Source: an uncultured Bacteroides sp.
GTDB lineage: Bacteria; Bacteroidota; Bacteroidia; Bacteroidales; Bacteroidaceae
DNA: 64,000 bases
Reading direction: 5' to 3'
Assembly: GCF_900547205.1 (NCBI RefSeq)
Contig: NZ_URFY01000001.1
Span: 127,901-191,900, forward strand
Under the pieces are notes generated by a model, which saw nothing but the letters and a program-made list of their open reading frames with translations, made no database searches and was not told the origin of the DNA. The translations under genes and the position numbers were made by a program. Each line of letters begins with the position of its first letter. The stretch's first letter is position 1. Of this stretch, positions 8,946 to 17,152 are shown piece by piece.

Positions 8946-10121
8946 TTAGTTGAAAGCAGTAGCTAAGTTTCCGTCGCGTTGGTCTTTCAAATGCTGTTGG
9001 TAGTTTGCTTCTTTCTGGGCAGGGGTGATGGGCTGTATAGTCTGACCGTCTCTCAAACTCTGCACACCTTCGATTACGATTTTATCACCCGGGTTCAGAC
9101 CGGAAGTAACCAGATAGTCTTTTCCGTTATCCAGATTGAAGATGCCGATTTCGGTATATTTCACTGTGTTGTCCGATTGCAGCACGTATACGAACTTCTT
9201 GTCTTGGATTTCTACAGTTGCAGCCTGCGGTATGCTAATTACGTTCTCCATACTGTAAGGAATCAGCACGTTGGCTGTTCCGCCGCTGCGCAGCACGTGT
9301 TCTTTATTGGGGAAGAGGGCGCGCATGGTTACCGATCCTGTGGATTGGTCGATTACTCCTGTGATAGCGTCTACCTTACCTTCAATGGCATATTCTGTAC
9401 CATCTATCAGTTGCAGTTTGATGGCCGGTATCTTGCCGATTTCTTCCTTGATAGTGCCGCCGGTCTTAGTCATAGCCAGCAAATCTTTTTCTGTCATTGA
9501 GAAATAGGCATATACTTCGTCGATTTCGGAAACGGTAGTCATCGGGGTGGCAATGGAGGGAGTCACCAATGCTCCCAGACGATAAGGAATATCGTTTATC
9601 ACACCGTCAGAAGGACTTGTCACTTGCGTGAAAGAGAGGTTCTGCTTAGCACTAATCAGCTGTGCATTTGCCTGAGCCAGTTGTGCCTGAGTCTGTGCTA
9701 ACGCATTTTCTGCCATCGACAGGTCGTAGTCACTGATAATCTTTTTCTTGTTCAGCTCGCGTTTGTTGTCTACGGTCAGTTGTTGAGTTCGCACTGCTGC
9801 TTCGGCTGTGGCCACTGCTGCTTTGGCAGTGCGTACTGATGCTTCATACTGAGTGGGGTCTACAATGAACAGCACTTGTCCTTTGCGGACAGCGGCTCCT
9901 TCATCTACACATAGTTTTGTGATGAATCCTGAAACCTGAGGGCGGATTTCAACATCTTGTTTACCTTTGATTGTTGCCGGATAGGCAGTGGTTAAATCAG
10001 CAGTCGTCTTTTGTAATTCTTGTACAGCATATTCAGGAACCTGTCCTGTTACGTTGCCCTTATTGCCACAGCTCGACAAGAGGGCTACGCAAAATGCAAA
10101 TAAAACAATTCTACTTTTCAT
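8946..10121 (-). CDS. RND efflux periplasmic adaptor (MexA/AcrA type lipoprotein)
   Basis: A 391-residue membrane-fusion protein. The signal peptide has lipobox LLSSC followed by GNKG, so it is anchored to the inner membrane. It contains the lipoyl half-motif IRPQVSGFITKLCVDEG, a coiled-coil hairpin (about 95-165, rich in Ala and Gln), the second lipoyl half TQVTSPSDGVINDIPYRLG, then beta-barrel and membrane-proximal domains. It is the first gene of the operon and bridges the pump and the outer-membrane factor. No regulator gene adjoins it. Confidence 0.95.
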   Translation of the reverse strand: MKSRIVLFAFCVALLSSCGNKGNVTGQVPEYAVQELQKTTADLTTAYPATIKGKQDVEIRPQVSGFITKLCVDEGAAVRKGQVLFIVDPTQYEASVRTAKAAVATAEAAVRTQQLTVDNKRELNKKKIISDYDLSMAENALAQTQAQLAQANAQLISAKQNLSFTQVTSPSDGVINDIPYRLGALVTPSIATPMTTVSEIDEVYAYFSMTEKDLLAMTKTGGTIKEEIGKIPAIKLQLIDGTEYAIEGKVDAITGVIDQSTGSVTMRALFPNKEHVLRSGGTANVLIPYSMENVISIPQAATVEIQDKKFVYVLQSDNTVKYTEIGIFNLDNGKDYLVTSGLNPGDKIVIEGVQSLRDGQTIQPITPAQKEANYQQHLKDQRDGNLATAFN

Positions 10122-10204
10122 ACTTTATTATTATCTTTTTTTAATTTAGTGCGTTTTGTTGCCAGTGTGTTACTCATTTGCATAGATGAGAGCTTCAAAG
10201 AAGA

Positions 10205-10241
10205 AAAAACCGGAAACTAATTGGCTGAAATTAGTTTCCGG
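10205..10241 (-). terminator. Rho-independent terminator of the beta-galactosidase gene
   Basis: An 11-bp perfect stem (10210-10220 with 10231-10241) is followed on the minus strand by six T residues. It lies 64 bases past the beta-galactosidase stop and upstream of the efflux operon, so it insulates the two. Confidence 0.88.
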
Positions 10242-10304
10242 CTGCAAAAGTACGGTATTTTCAGTATTCTTGTACACTGATACCGTGTTTTTTAACTATG
10301 TTTT

Positions 10305-13300
10305 TTACTTTAGTTTATGAGAAACAGGCGACATGATGAAACTGAACTCATAATCTTGGTACGGAAGGCGGTATTGATCCAACGGAATAGCGCCCCAACT
10401 GTTGACGCAAGCCAAGCCCATTTGTACCTTGTCGATGCAGAAGTTCGTGAAGTCTGCCTTTTCTACTTCCGGTGAGTGGCGTTGGTCTTTTCCTGCGCCG
10501 TCATCCAATGACTCGATGGTGTAGTTCAGGGCAGAAGCAGAGAACGGAGCTTCGGATACGAACTGCAAGCCGTTGCCACCGATGTTCAGCAGTCTCCACC
10601 AGCGTACATCCGTTTTCGTTCCGGTTTCCTGCGGACGGATATAAGGATAGAATTGTTCTTCCACTGTCTGGCGATATTTGCCTATCATTGCACCATGGTT
10701 ACGGTCTGCATAGTTTTCTACCGGGCCGCGTCCGTAGTATTCTACTTCATTAAAGTCTACCGGCATACGTAGCTGCATACCGAAGCGGAACATCTCAGAA
10801 ACTTTCTTGCTCTTGTCTGCTACCATCTTCTGGGTCACTTTTACAGCTCCCTTGTTGTTGATAGTATAAGTAAGGTAGAGCTTTCCACCTACCGACTTCA
10901 TGTCGTATTCTGCACGAACCACGGCTTGGTCGTTTTCAACAGCGTGCTTCAGAGAAGTCAGCTTGATTTCCGGATTCTTCCAGATAGCGTATCTGTGTTG
11001 CAATCCTGCTCCGAAGTCATTGTCCGTTGGTGCACGCCAGAAGTTGGGAGTCAGCATACTGCCGTCTTCCATCATCTGCATTCCGTTCACGTCGTAGCGG
11101 CAGAGGTAACCGTTGTGCTTGTTGAACTCAACCGTGAAGTCCTCACCGTTCACAATCAGGTAGTTTCTATCATTATCCTTGATGCTGGGGACGATGGTTG
11201 CGATGTTGGACGCTTGTTGGTTCTCCAGTTTAAGTTCCGGTGCTTTGTAGTCGCGGATGGTTAGCTGGTCGTAGGCAACAGTGGCTCCTGCGGGCAACAG
11301 TGTTTCGGCAGCTTTCAGTTTGTAGCTCACGTTGAGCAGTAATTCTTTGCAAGGACAGATATTCTTGGTATCCAACGGAATTTGCACTTTTACGGTTTGT
11401 TGCGGTGCCACTTTCAGGTCTGATACGATGCCGTTTTGCAGCACTTCTCCGTCGGCGAGTAATTGCCATTCCAAGTAGTAGGCAGACAGGTCGCGGAAGA
11501 AGTTCTCGTTGTAGATGTTGATTTCGCCTTTGGCAAGGTCGGCTGGTGTAGTCCAGATGTCCTGATAGAAGTAAGCCACTTCGTAAGCGTGCGGATTGGG
11601 CACACGGTCGGGGCTGATTAAACCGTTATCATTGAAGTTATTGTCCGAGCCGTCATATTTATTGAAGTCACCGCCGTAGCCGTAGATAGCTACTCCGTCT
11701 TTGTTCTTCCAGTGGCAGGACTGGTCTACGAAGTCCCAGATAAAGCCACCTTGGTATTTGGGATATTTACGGATGATGTCCCAGTATTCTTTGAATCCAC
11801 CTTGCGAGTTACCCATGGCGTGAGCATATTCGCATTGAATCAGCGGTTTCTGAATGTCGCCTTCGCAATATTTGATGCAACCATTATAGCCTAAATACAT
11901 CGGGCAATAAATGTCGGTGAACTCACTCGTTCCGGCTTGTTCGTATTGCACGGCACGCGTCTTGTCTTCGTTCTTAATCCAAGTATAGCATTTTTCAAAG
12001 TTCGGGCCCATTCCGGCTTCATTACCCAGCGACCAGAAAATGATAGAAGGATGGTTGTAGCTACGTTGCACGTTGCGTTGGTTGCGCTCCATGTGTGCTT
12101 TGGCATAGCTCGGATTCTTTGCCAGTGTCTTTTCGCCGTAACCCATTCCGTGAGATTCTACGTTTGCTTCGGCTACTACATAGATACCGTATTGGTCACA
12201 AAGTTCATACCAACGGTTGTCGTCCGGGTAGTGGCAGGTACGCACGGCGTTGATATTAAGTTCCTTCATCACTTTGATGTCTTGCAGCATACGTTCCAAA
12301 GATACTACATATCCACCGTCGGGGTCCATCTCGTGGCGGTCGGCTCCTTTGAAGAGTACCGGCTGTCCGTTGACGAGTATTTGTCCGCCTTTCAGCTCAA
12401 TCTTGCGGAAACCTACTTTAATAGGGATTATTTCCGTTACATTGTTCCCGTTTTTCAGGGTAGCGGTCAGTGTATATAGATTAGGAGTTTCGGCAGTCCA
12501 TTTGGCTGGGTTGGCAACGTTGAATGTAGTGTTCAGCTTCCCCGAACCTTTGAGGTCGGCGGTAGCTATGCTCTTTCCTTGAGCATCTGTCAGGTCTAAG
12601 GCTACTGTGCCGCTGCCTTTCAAGTCAATAGCTATGTTGAGCGTACCGTCTTTGTATTGGCTGTCAAGATCGGGAGTGACGCGGATGTCCTGAATGTGCT
12701 TTTTGTCGCGGGCATAGAGGTAGCAGTCGCGGCCTACACCGGAGTAGCGGAAGAAGTCCTGGTCTTCCAGATAGCTACCGTCGCACCAGCGGAACACTTG
12801 GAAGGCGATAACGTTCTTTCCCGGTTTCAGGTAGTTAGTCAGGTTGAATTCAGCTTCCAGTTTGCTGTCTTCGCTGTAGCCCACGTAGCGTCCGTTCACC
12901 CAAAGATACATATTAGAGGTAACAGAGCCGAAGTGCGCAAAGATTTCTTTTCCTTTCCAGTCGGCGGGAAGAGTTATTTCTTTCCGGTAAGAGCCTACGT
13001 GGTTGTTTTCGGTGGGAACGAGTGGGGGATTGTTGGCGAATTGGCTTCTCCATGCGTATCCTACATTTACGTAGATAGGATCACCGTAGCCGTTGAGTTC
13101 CCACACACCGGGCACCTTGATGTCGTCCCAGCCTTTGTCGTTAAAGTTGGTTTGGAAGAAGTCGGTTGGGCGTGCGTCAGCGTTTCTCACCCAGTTAAAT
13201 TTCCAAAGTCCGTTCAAAGTCATGAAGTTCTTTGAATCTTCTTTGATGCCGGCGTTAGCTTCATCAGCCGATGCGTAAGCAAAATAATTAGTGTGCATTG

Positions 13301-13412
13301 CGGAGCGGTTGACGGCATTTACTTCCGGATCTTTCCACTCATTAAAATTTTGTGCCTGGATGGCAGTAAGCCCTAATGCGGCCAAGCAGCAAGTTAGTAG
13401 TTGTTTCTTCAT
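10305..13412 (-). CDS. GH2 beta-galactosidase, secreted (LacZ type)
   Basis: A 1035-residue glycoside hydrolase with a signal peptide ending AIQAQ, so periplasmic or surface located. Domain order is that of LacZ: jelly-roll sugar-binding (about 20-230), Ig-like, TIM barrel (about 335-620), Ig-like, then C-terminal beta-sandwich. Within the barrel, SLGNEAG gives the acid/base Glu465 and QCEYAHAMGNS gives the nucleophile Glu528, as in E. coli LacZ. It hydrolyses terminal beta-galactosides, perhaps from host or plant glycans. The ATG at 13412 is chosen because it begins the signal peptide and follows a -7 element. It has no SusC/D partners nearby. Confidence 0.94.
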   Translation of the reverse strand: MKKQLLTCCLAALGLTAIQAQNFNEWKDPEVNAVNRSAMHTNYFAYASADEANAGIKEDSKNFMTLNGLWKFNWVRNADARPTDFFQTNFNDKGWDDIKVPGVWELNGYGDPIYVNVGYAWRSQFANNPPLVPTENNHVGSYRKEITLPADWKGKEIFAHFGSVTSNMYLWVNGRYVGYSEDSKLEAEFNLTNYLKPGKNVIAFQVFRWCDGSYLEDQDFFRYSGVGRDCYLYARDKKHIQDIRVTPDLDSQYKDGTLNIAIDLKGSGTVALDLTDAQGKSIATADLKGSGKLNTTFNVANPAKWTAETPNLYTLTATLKNGNNVTEIIPIKVGFRKIELKGGQILVNGQPVLFKGADRHEMDPDGGYVVSLERMLQDIKVMKELNINAVRTCHYPDDNRWYELCDQYGIYVVAEANVESHGMGYGEKTLAKNPSYAKAHMERNQRNVQRSYNHPSIIFWSLGNEAGMGPNFEKCYTWIKNEDKTRAVQYEQAGTSEFTDIYCPMYLGYNGCIKYCEGDIQKPLIQCEYAHAMGNSQGGFKEYWDIIRKYPKYQGGFIWDFVDQSCHWKNKDGVAIYGYGGDFNKYDGSDNNFNDNGLISPDRVPNPHAYEVAYFYQDIWTTPADLAKGEINIYNENFFRDLSAYYLEWQLLADGEVLQNGIVSDLKVAPQQTVKVQIPLDTKNICPCKELLLNVSYKLKAAETLLPAGATVAYDQLTIRDYKAPELKLENQQASNIATIVPSIKDNDRNYLIVNGEDFTVEFNKHNGYLCRYDVNGMQMMEDGSMLTPNFWRAPTDNDFGAGLQHRYAIWKNPEIKLTSLKHAVENDQAVVRAEYDMKSVGGKLYLTYTINNKGAVKVTQKMVADKSKKVSEMFRFGMQLRMPVDFNEVEYYGRGPVENYADRNHGAMIGKYRQTVEEQFYPYIRPQETGTKTDVRWWRLLNIGGNGLQFVSEAPFSASALNYTIESLDDGAGKDQRHSPEVEKADFTNFCIDKVQMGLACVNSWGAIPLDQYRLPYQDYEFSFIMSPVSHKLK

Positions 13413-13444
13413 GGGTTTTTCTATTAGGTTTGAATTTCGGGAGT

Positions 13445-13452
13445 CAAAGATA
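13445..13452 (-). promoter_or_regulatory. -7 promoter element of the beta-galactosidase gene
   Basis: Minus-strand TATCTTTG matches TAnnTTTG and lies about 33 bases upstream of the ATG at 13412. No convincing -33 element is visible. Confidence 0.5.
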
Positions 13453-13581
13453 GGCAATATTTCAATTGGAGAAGGAGGATAATAAGTCTATTTATGGATA
13501 CGTATCATTCAATTTTGCTTTTTTTGTAGATATTTGGTATTAAAAACGTTGGGATGGCGGGCAGATGGGTAATAAAAAGAA

Positions 13582-13624
13582 GTGAGATACTGTTTTTTGC
13601 TTTTCAGCTGATACAGTATCTCAC
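13582..13624 (-). terminator. hairpin terminator of the HU-like gene
   Basis: A 12-bp perfect stem (13582-13593 with 13613-13624) lies 43 bases downstream of the HU-like gene and is followed on the minus strand by a T-rich tract. Confidence 0.7.
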
Positions 13625-13666
13625 GTTTCATTTAGCCGGTAATTATGTAAACCTTCCCCTTTCGGT

Positions 13667-14146
13667 TTATGCTGCCGGGTCCGGAGTTTCTCCGCTGCCG
13701 CCTTCGTCGGGTTTTACCGGATCGTTTCCTCCGCCGTTGCCCGAAGAACTGCTGCCACCGCTACGTTCCGTTTTCTGGATACTTACCCTTTTGAGCATAT
13801 CCTTGAATTTGTATCCCGGAGTAAATACGATTTTTACCCGTTGAACGGTGTCGGCGTCCACATCTTTTTCCTCATCCTGACTTTTGCAGCGCATCCCCGG
13901 ACGGAAACAACCGAAGTCTCCCAGTTGCACGGATAGTCCTTTATTAAGGTTCGTGTTCAGCGCATCAATCATTGCGTCTATCACGTGCTTCACTGCTCCT
14001 TCGGGAATCATTCCGAACATGGATACCTCTTTACACAAATCTCTGAAATTCACCGTGTTCGTGATAACGTTTTGTGCTACATACTTTTCAGCCTTTGTCT
14101 TGTCAAAGCCGAAAACTCTTTTCTTTACTACATACTTTAATGCCAT
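13667..14146 (-). CDS. HU/IHF-like DNA-binding protein with low-complexity tail
   Basis: A 159-residue member of the Bacteroidetes HU-like family. The N-terminal MALKYVVKKRVFGFDK and the core GMIPEGAVKHVIDAMIDAL, VQLGDFGCFRPG and VKIVFTPGYKFKDML cover the HU dimerisation helices and beta-arm region (about 1-120). The last 35 residues are a Gly/Ser/Pro/Asp-rich tail with no predicted fold. It probably binds and bends DNA as a nucleoid-associated protein. It is transcribed alone between a clear -7 element and a hairpin terminator. Confidence 0.85.
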   Translation of the reverse strand: MALKYVVKKRVFGFDKTKAEKYVAQNVITNTVNFRDLCKEVSMFGMIPEGAVKHVIDAMIDALNTNLNKGLSVQLGDFGCFRPGMRCKSQDEEKDVDADTVQRVKIVFTPGYKFKDMLKRVSIQKTERSGGSSSSGNGGGNDPVKPDEGGSGETPDPAA

Positions 14147-14204
14147 AGTCTTTCTTTTTTTAATAGTTAGTTAATCTGTTATTTTTTGTTTTGTGATCAC
14201 GATG

Positions 14205-14240
14205 CAAAGATATGTGTTTGGAAATTCCTGACCAAGCAGA
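14205..14240 (-). promoter_or_regulatory. promoter of the HU-like gene
   Basis: Minus-strand TATCTTTG (14205-14212) matches the -7 consensus. Nineteen bases upstream is a TTGG that can act as the -33 element. The ATG is about 58 bases downstream. Confidence 0.55.
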
Positions 14241-14582
14241 AATGAAGAAGTGCGTTAATAAGTTCGTTAATATGAATTTGGGGGTGGATGGGGCTATTTA
14301 CCTTATATAAATATGAACCTTTTCTCCGCAAAACTATTAAATGTGTATATCACACAGAGCCGTATCCGGTATAAAACAGAAACATCTTTGCTGAATGACT
14401 TATTATTATCCTGCAACAGAATTATTTTCTCGGAGAATAATTATTATAAATCTGGCAAGCTCACAACCAATATCATATTTGTCTATAAGCCGTTCTTTGA
14501 ATAGCACATTGTTTGTTTCACCTAGGTTTCATAGTTATTGGTATTTGTTCTGTTGTCATTATTGCCTTTTTATTACTTAATG
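14241..14582. other. intergenic, no gene recognised
   Basis: AT-rich spacer between the two HU-like genes. Two short open frames here have no start signal or recognisable composition. No strong hairpin was found. Confidence 0.5.
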
Positions 14583-15197
14583 TTAAAGTCGATTGTTTGG
14601 TTTTGCATAAACCACCTGTTTGCCTGCACCATAACGAATGAGTATTCCTTGATCGATAAAAGTATTCAGTTCATTGATTGCCCGTTTCTTGGTGTGTCCT
14701 GTCAACCGGCAATAGTCGGTGCGAGTCAGGCATGGGTATTTCTGGAGATGTTCCTCTATCAATGCCAAACATTCTTTTTCGCTGCGCCCGTCGCCATGTG
14801 GACGGGTGATTGATTCTCCGCGTTCCGGCTTCATTTGCCAACCTACTTCTTTTTTAAATTGGCTACCAACACGGAAATTTATATTCTTCAGTTTGATGGA
14901 CTGTGCATGAACATCCTTTTTGTTCATTACGGGAGGGCCTTGCAACGATACGGAGAAATGTCCGATGTCTCCCATTTCTACAATCCATCCGTTGGATAGC
15001 AAATCTCTCAGTTCATTCTGAAAAGATTGCATAGCTCCAGCCAGCATACTGCGGCTCATTCCTGTAAATTTGTGTACCCGATCCAAGAATTCTTCTTGAT
15101 CGATGGTTCCCTTGAATACTACCCGGGGATGTAGTGGTTGCTCCTCGCCAGTCTGTTGGATATCAGGCGTTTCATAAAGGTCATAATGTATGCTCAT
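14583..15197 (-). CDS. HU-like DNA-binding protein with C-terminal winged helix
   Basis: A 204-residue protein. Residues about 20-125 form an HU-like domain (FKGTIDQEEFLDRV, MLAGAMQSFQNELRDLL, VEMGDIGHFSVSLQGPP). Residues about 140-200 look like a winged helix (CLALIEEHLQKYPCLTRTDY, GHTKKRAINELNTFI, GILIRYGAGKQVVY). The pairing of an HU-like fold with a wHTH is common in Bacteroidetes and suggests sequence-specific DNA binding. The target is unknown. The neighbouring 22-bp palindromic array in its upstream region is one candidate, by position only. Confidence 0.8.
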   Translation of the reverse strand: MSIHYDLYETPDIQQTGEEQPLHPRVVFKGTIDQEEFLDRVHKFTGMSRSMLAGAMQSFQNELRDLLSNGWIVEMGDIGHFSVSLQGPPVMNKKDVHAQSIKLKNINFRVGSQFKKEVGWQMKPERGESITRPHGDGRSEKECLALIEEHLQKYPCLTRTDYCRLTGHTKKRAINELNTFIDQGILIRYGAGKQVVYAKPNNRL

Positions 15198-15274
15198 ATG
15201 CGTAATTATTTTGTGTCGGCAAAATGATATATCCGTTTGCCTATTCGGATGTGCTTCGTTCTCTACTTTTATTT

Positions 15275-15362
15275 CGTTCCACTATAGTTTCTCTTGCGTT
15301 CCACTATAGTGTTCCGCAAGAATAACTATAGTGTTCTTTACGAAACACTATAGTGGAACGAA
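15275..15362. repeat. 22-bp tandem array with ACTATAGT palindromic cores
   Basis: Four units begin at 15275, 15297, 15319 and 15341, exactly 22 bases apart. Each is centred on ACTATAGT. The first two read CGTTCCACTATAGT and the last is the inverted CACTATAGTGGAACG, so the ends pair into a long cruciform. It lies between the divergent wHTH-HU gene and the S41-like gene. Period, palindromic core and flanking GAAC/GTTC resemble the array at 8-117, so the two are probably one repeat class. Confidence 0.8.
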
Positions 15363-15693
15363 CTAAGATTGGCAGCAAACTTACTAAATTATATTGGAAT
15401 ATTATGTAAGTGTAGTAAGGTTAAGAATTTCAATGCTTCATTCTTTGTCTTTGAACATATGTTTGATAACATAGAAACAGGACCAACTAAATATTTAATC
15501 CGTGATATTAACGAATATTCACGATGTCGTTTTGAAATTGTCGCTTTAAATTTCTTTATTTGCAAAAATGAATACGTGACATCAGTGCAATGAAATAACG
15601 GCAATATCTATATATATTAGGATAGGCTATTTGTTCACCAAACAATACGAATATGAAAGCATTTACTTCAAACATTAACTAGAAGTTTAGTAT
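15363..15693. other. intergenic, promoter region of the S41-like gene
   Basis: AT-rich spacer. A 74-codon open frame at 15369-15593 and an overlapping antisense frame have no recognisable features and are not called. No exact -7 consensus was found before the gene at 15694. Confidence 0.4.
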
Positions 15694-16956
15694 ATGAAAA
15701 AGATAATTTTACTTTTCTTGTTGAGTCTTTTCTTGGTAGAAACTTCGTATTCTCAAGAAATAGTTCCTGTCTATTCTTTAGCTCAAGTCACAGAAGATTT
15801 CGACTATTACATAAATACTTTAAAGACGAATCATCCTAATTTGTATGCGTTTGTTTCAGAAGATTATTTTAATAAAGAAGTGGAAAAGGCACGTAGTATG
15901 CTTACGGATTCGATGAATATTGTTGATTTATGGAGAACAATGTTAAGGCTTCAGCATTGTTTGGATGGACACTCCGGCATGGATTATATTGATCTAAAAA
16001 ATTCATTTCCATTGGTTTACGGAGATGCTTTTTATTTGTATCCTGATAGCATCACCTATAATGAAATATTTATGAATGGTATGAAAGTGATATCAATCAA
16101 TGGTATGGAAGCTCAAAAGATTATACACGAACTAGACAAATGTATATGGGCAGAAGAAAACCCAAAGTTGCGATTATGTCATTTAAGAGGGTATTTCCCT
16201 TCCTTAACATATTCTGTATTAAAATTAGCTCCTCCTTATAAAGTTGTATATCAAGGAGAAAATGGAGAGGAAATAGTAAAAACTGAAATAGGTATCCAAG
16301 ACTCTTTCACGGATTTTAATAAAGCTTTTACAGGTATTCCATTTGACTATAAACTTTACCCTGAAGAATCAATTGCATATCTCGAAGTGAATTCATTTAG
16401 CTTACCAGGTTTGGCAGAAGACGGTTTAATCGAGACTTTTCAAAAAACACTTGATACCCTTTTTGTTGAAAAGAAAATCAATGATTATAAATACCTGTTT
16501 ATTGATATTTCGAAAAACACTGGGGGGGATGATCGGGCTGGTGAAGCAATATTTGGTAAATTAAAGCATGACAGCGTTGCGATTCCTCTGGTTCTGGATA
16601 AAGACAGTGGATATTGTGTTTATCCTCATGTACCAACTGGTTATAGTGGTCTTGTATTCGTTATAGCCGGGCATTGGACATATTCGGCAGCACATACCTT
16701 TTATTTATTGATGAGAAATTCACATAGAGGAATATTTGTAGGAGAACCTCCTGGGCATTATCGTCAAGTTTATGCACCATTAGTCCGATATAAAATGCCG
16801 AATACTAAGCTTCCTTTTCAATGTGCCAGAAGCTCCTATATCTATTTTGAAGAAACTACCCCAGACATACCATGGAGTATTGATTGCTTCCATGAGGCGT
16901 TTACTCTGGATGATCTCAAAAAAATGATAGAATTGTACAACAACAAAAAACAATAG
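15694..16956 (+). CDS. secreted S41-like serine peptidase family protein
   Basis: A 420-residue protein with a signal peptide (LLFLLSLFLVETSYSQ). The N-terminal helical part ends in LQHCLDGHSGM, like the DxHT motif that opens S41 (tail-specific/tricorn core) peptidase domains. The C-terminal half has TGYSGLVFVIAGHWTYSAAHTF. Ser331 in YSAA is at the nucleophile position, and GIFVGEPPGHY follows. The lysine expected in C-terminal processing peptidases is not evident, so a tricorn/CPAF-type triad or a degenerate enzyme is possible. The codon use is more AT-rich than that of its neighbours. The gene appears monocistronic. Confidence 0.7.
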   Translation: MKKIILLFLLSLFLVETSYSQEIVPVYSLAQVTEDFDYYINTLKTNHPNLYAFVSEDYFNKEVEKARSMLTDSMNIVDLWRTMLRLQHCLDGHSGMDYIDLKNSFPLVYGDAFYLYPDSITYNEIFMNGMKVISINGMEAQKIIHELDKCIWAEENPKLRLCHLRGYFPSLTYSVLKLAPPYKVVYQGENGEEIVKTEIGIQDSFTDFNKAFTGIPFDYKLYPEESIAYLEVNSFSLPGLAEDGLIETFQKTLDTLFVEKKINDYKYLFIDISKNTGGDDRAGEAIFGKLKHDSVAIPLVLDKDSGYCVYPHVPTGYSGLVFVIAGHWTYSAAHTFYLLMRNSHRGIFVGEPPGHYRQVYAPLVRYKMPNTKLPFQCARSSYIYFEETTPDIPWSIDCFHEAFTLDDLKKMIELYNNKKQ

Positions 16957-17140
16957 AAGATATACGTCTATCAACTCTTAGATGTTATGTAAATAAAGGG
17001 ATAGGATACAGTCAATAAACCGAATCACCTCTGCAAAAAAAGAAATAAAAACCTCATTGAAATTGTTTATTAACCTAAGCCACCCTAGCGTTTTTTAATA
17101 AATTAGCTAGAAAGAGTGGTGTTTATTGAATAAGAACCCT

Positions 17141-17148
17141 TATTTTTG
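17141..17148 (+). promoter_or_regulatory. possible -7 element very close to an ATG
   Basis: TATTTTTG matches TAnnTTTG only five bases before the ATG at 17153. If used, the transcript would be essentially leaderless. A chance match in AT-rich DNA is possible. Confidence 0.3.
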
Positions 17149-17152
17149 CATC

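Noticed and set aside
15369..15604. Short open frames on both strands in the spacer before the S41-like gene
   Set aside because: No start signal, no family pattern, and the two frames overlap each other in opposite directions.
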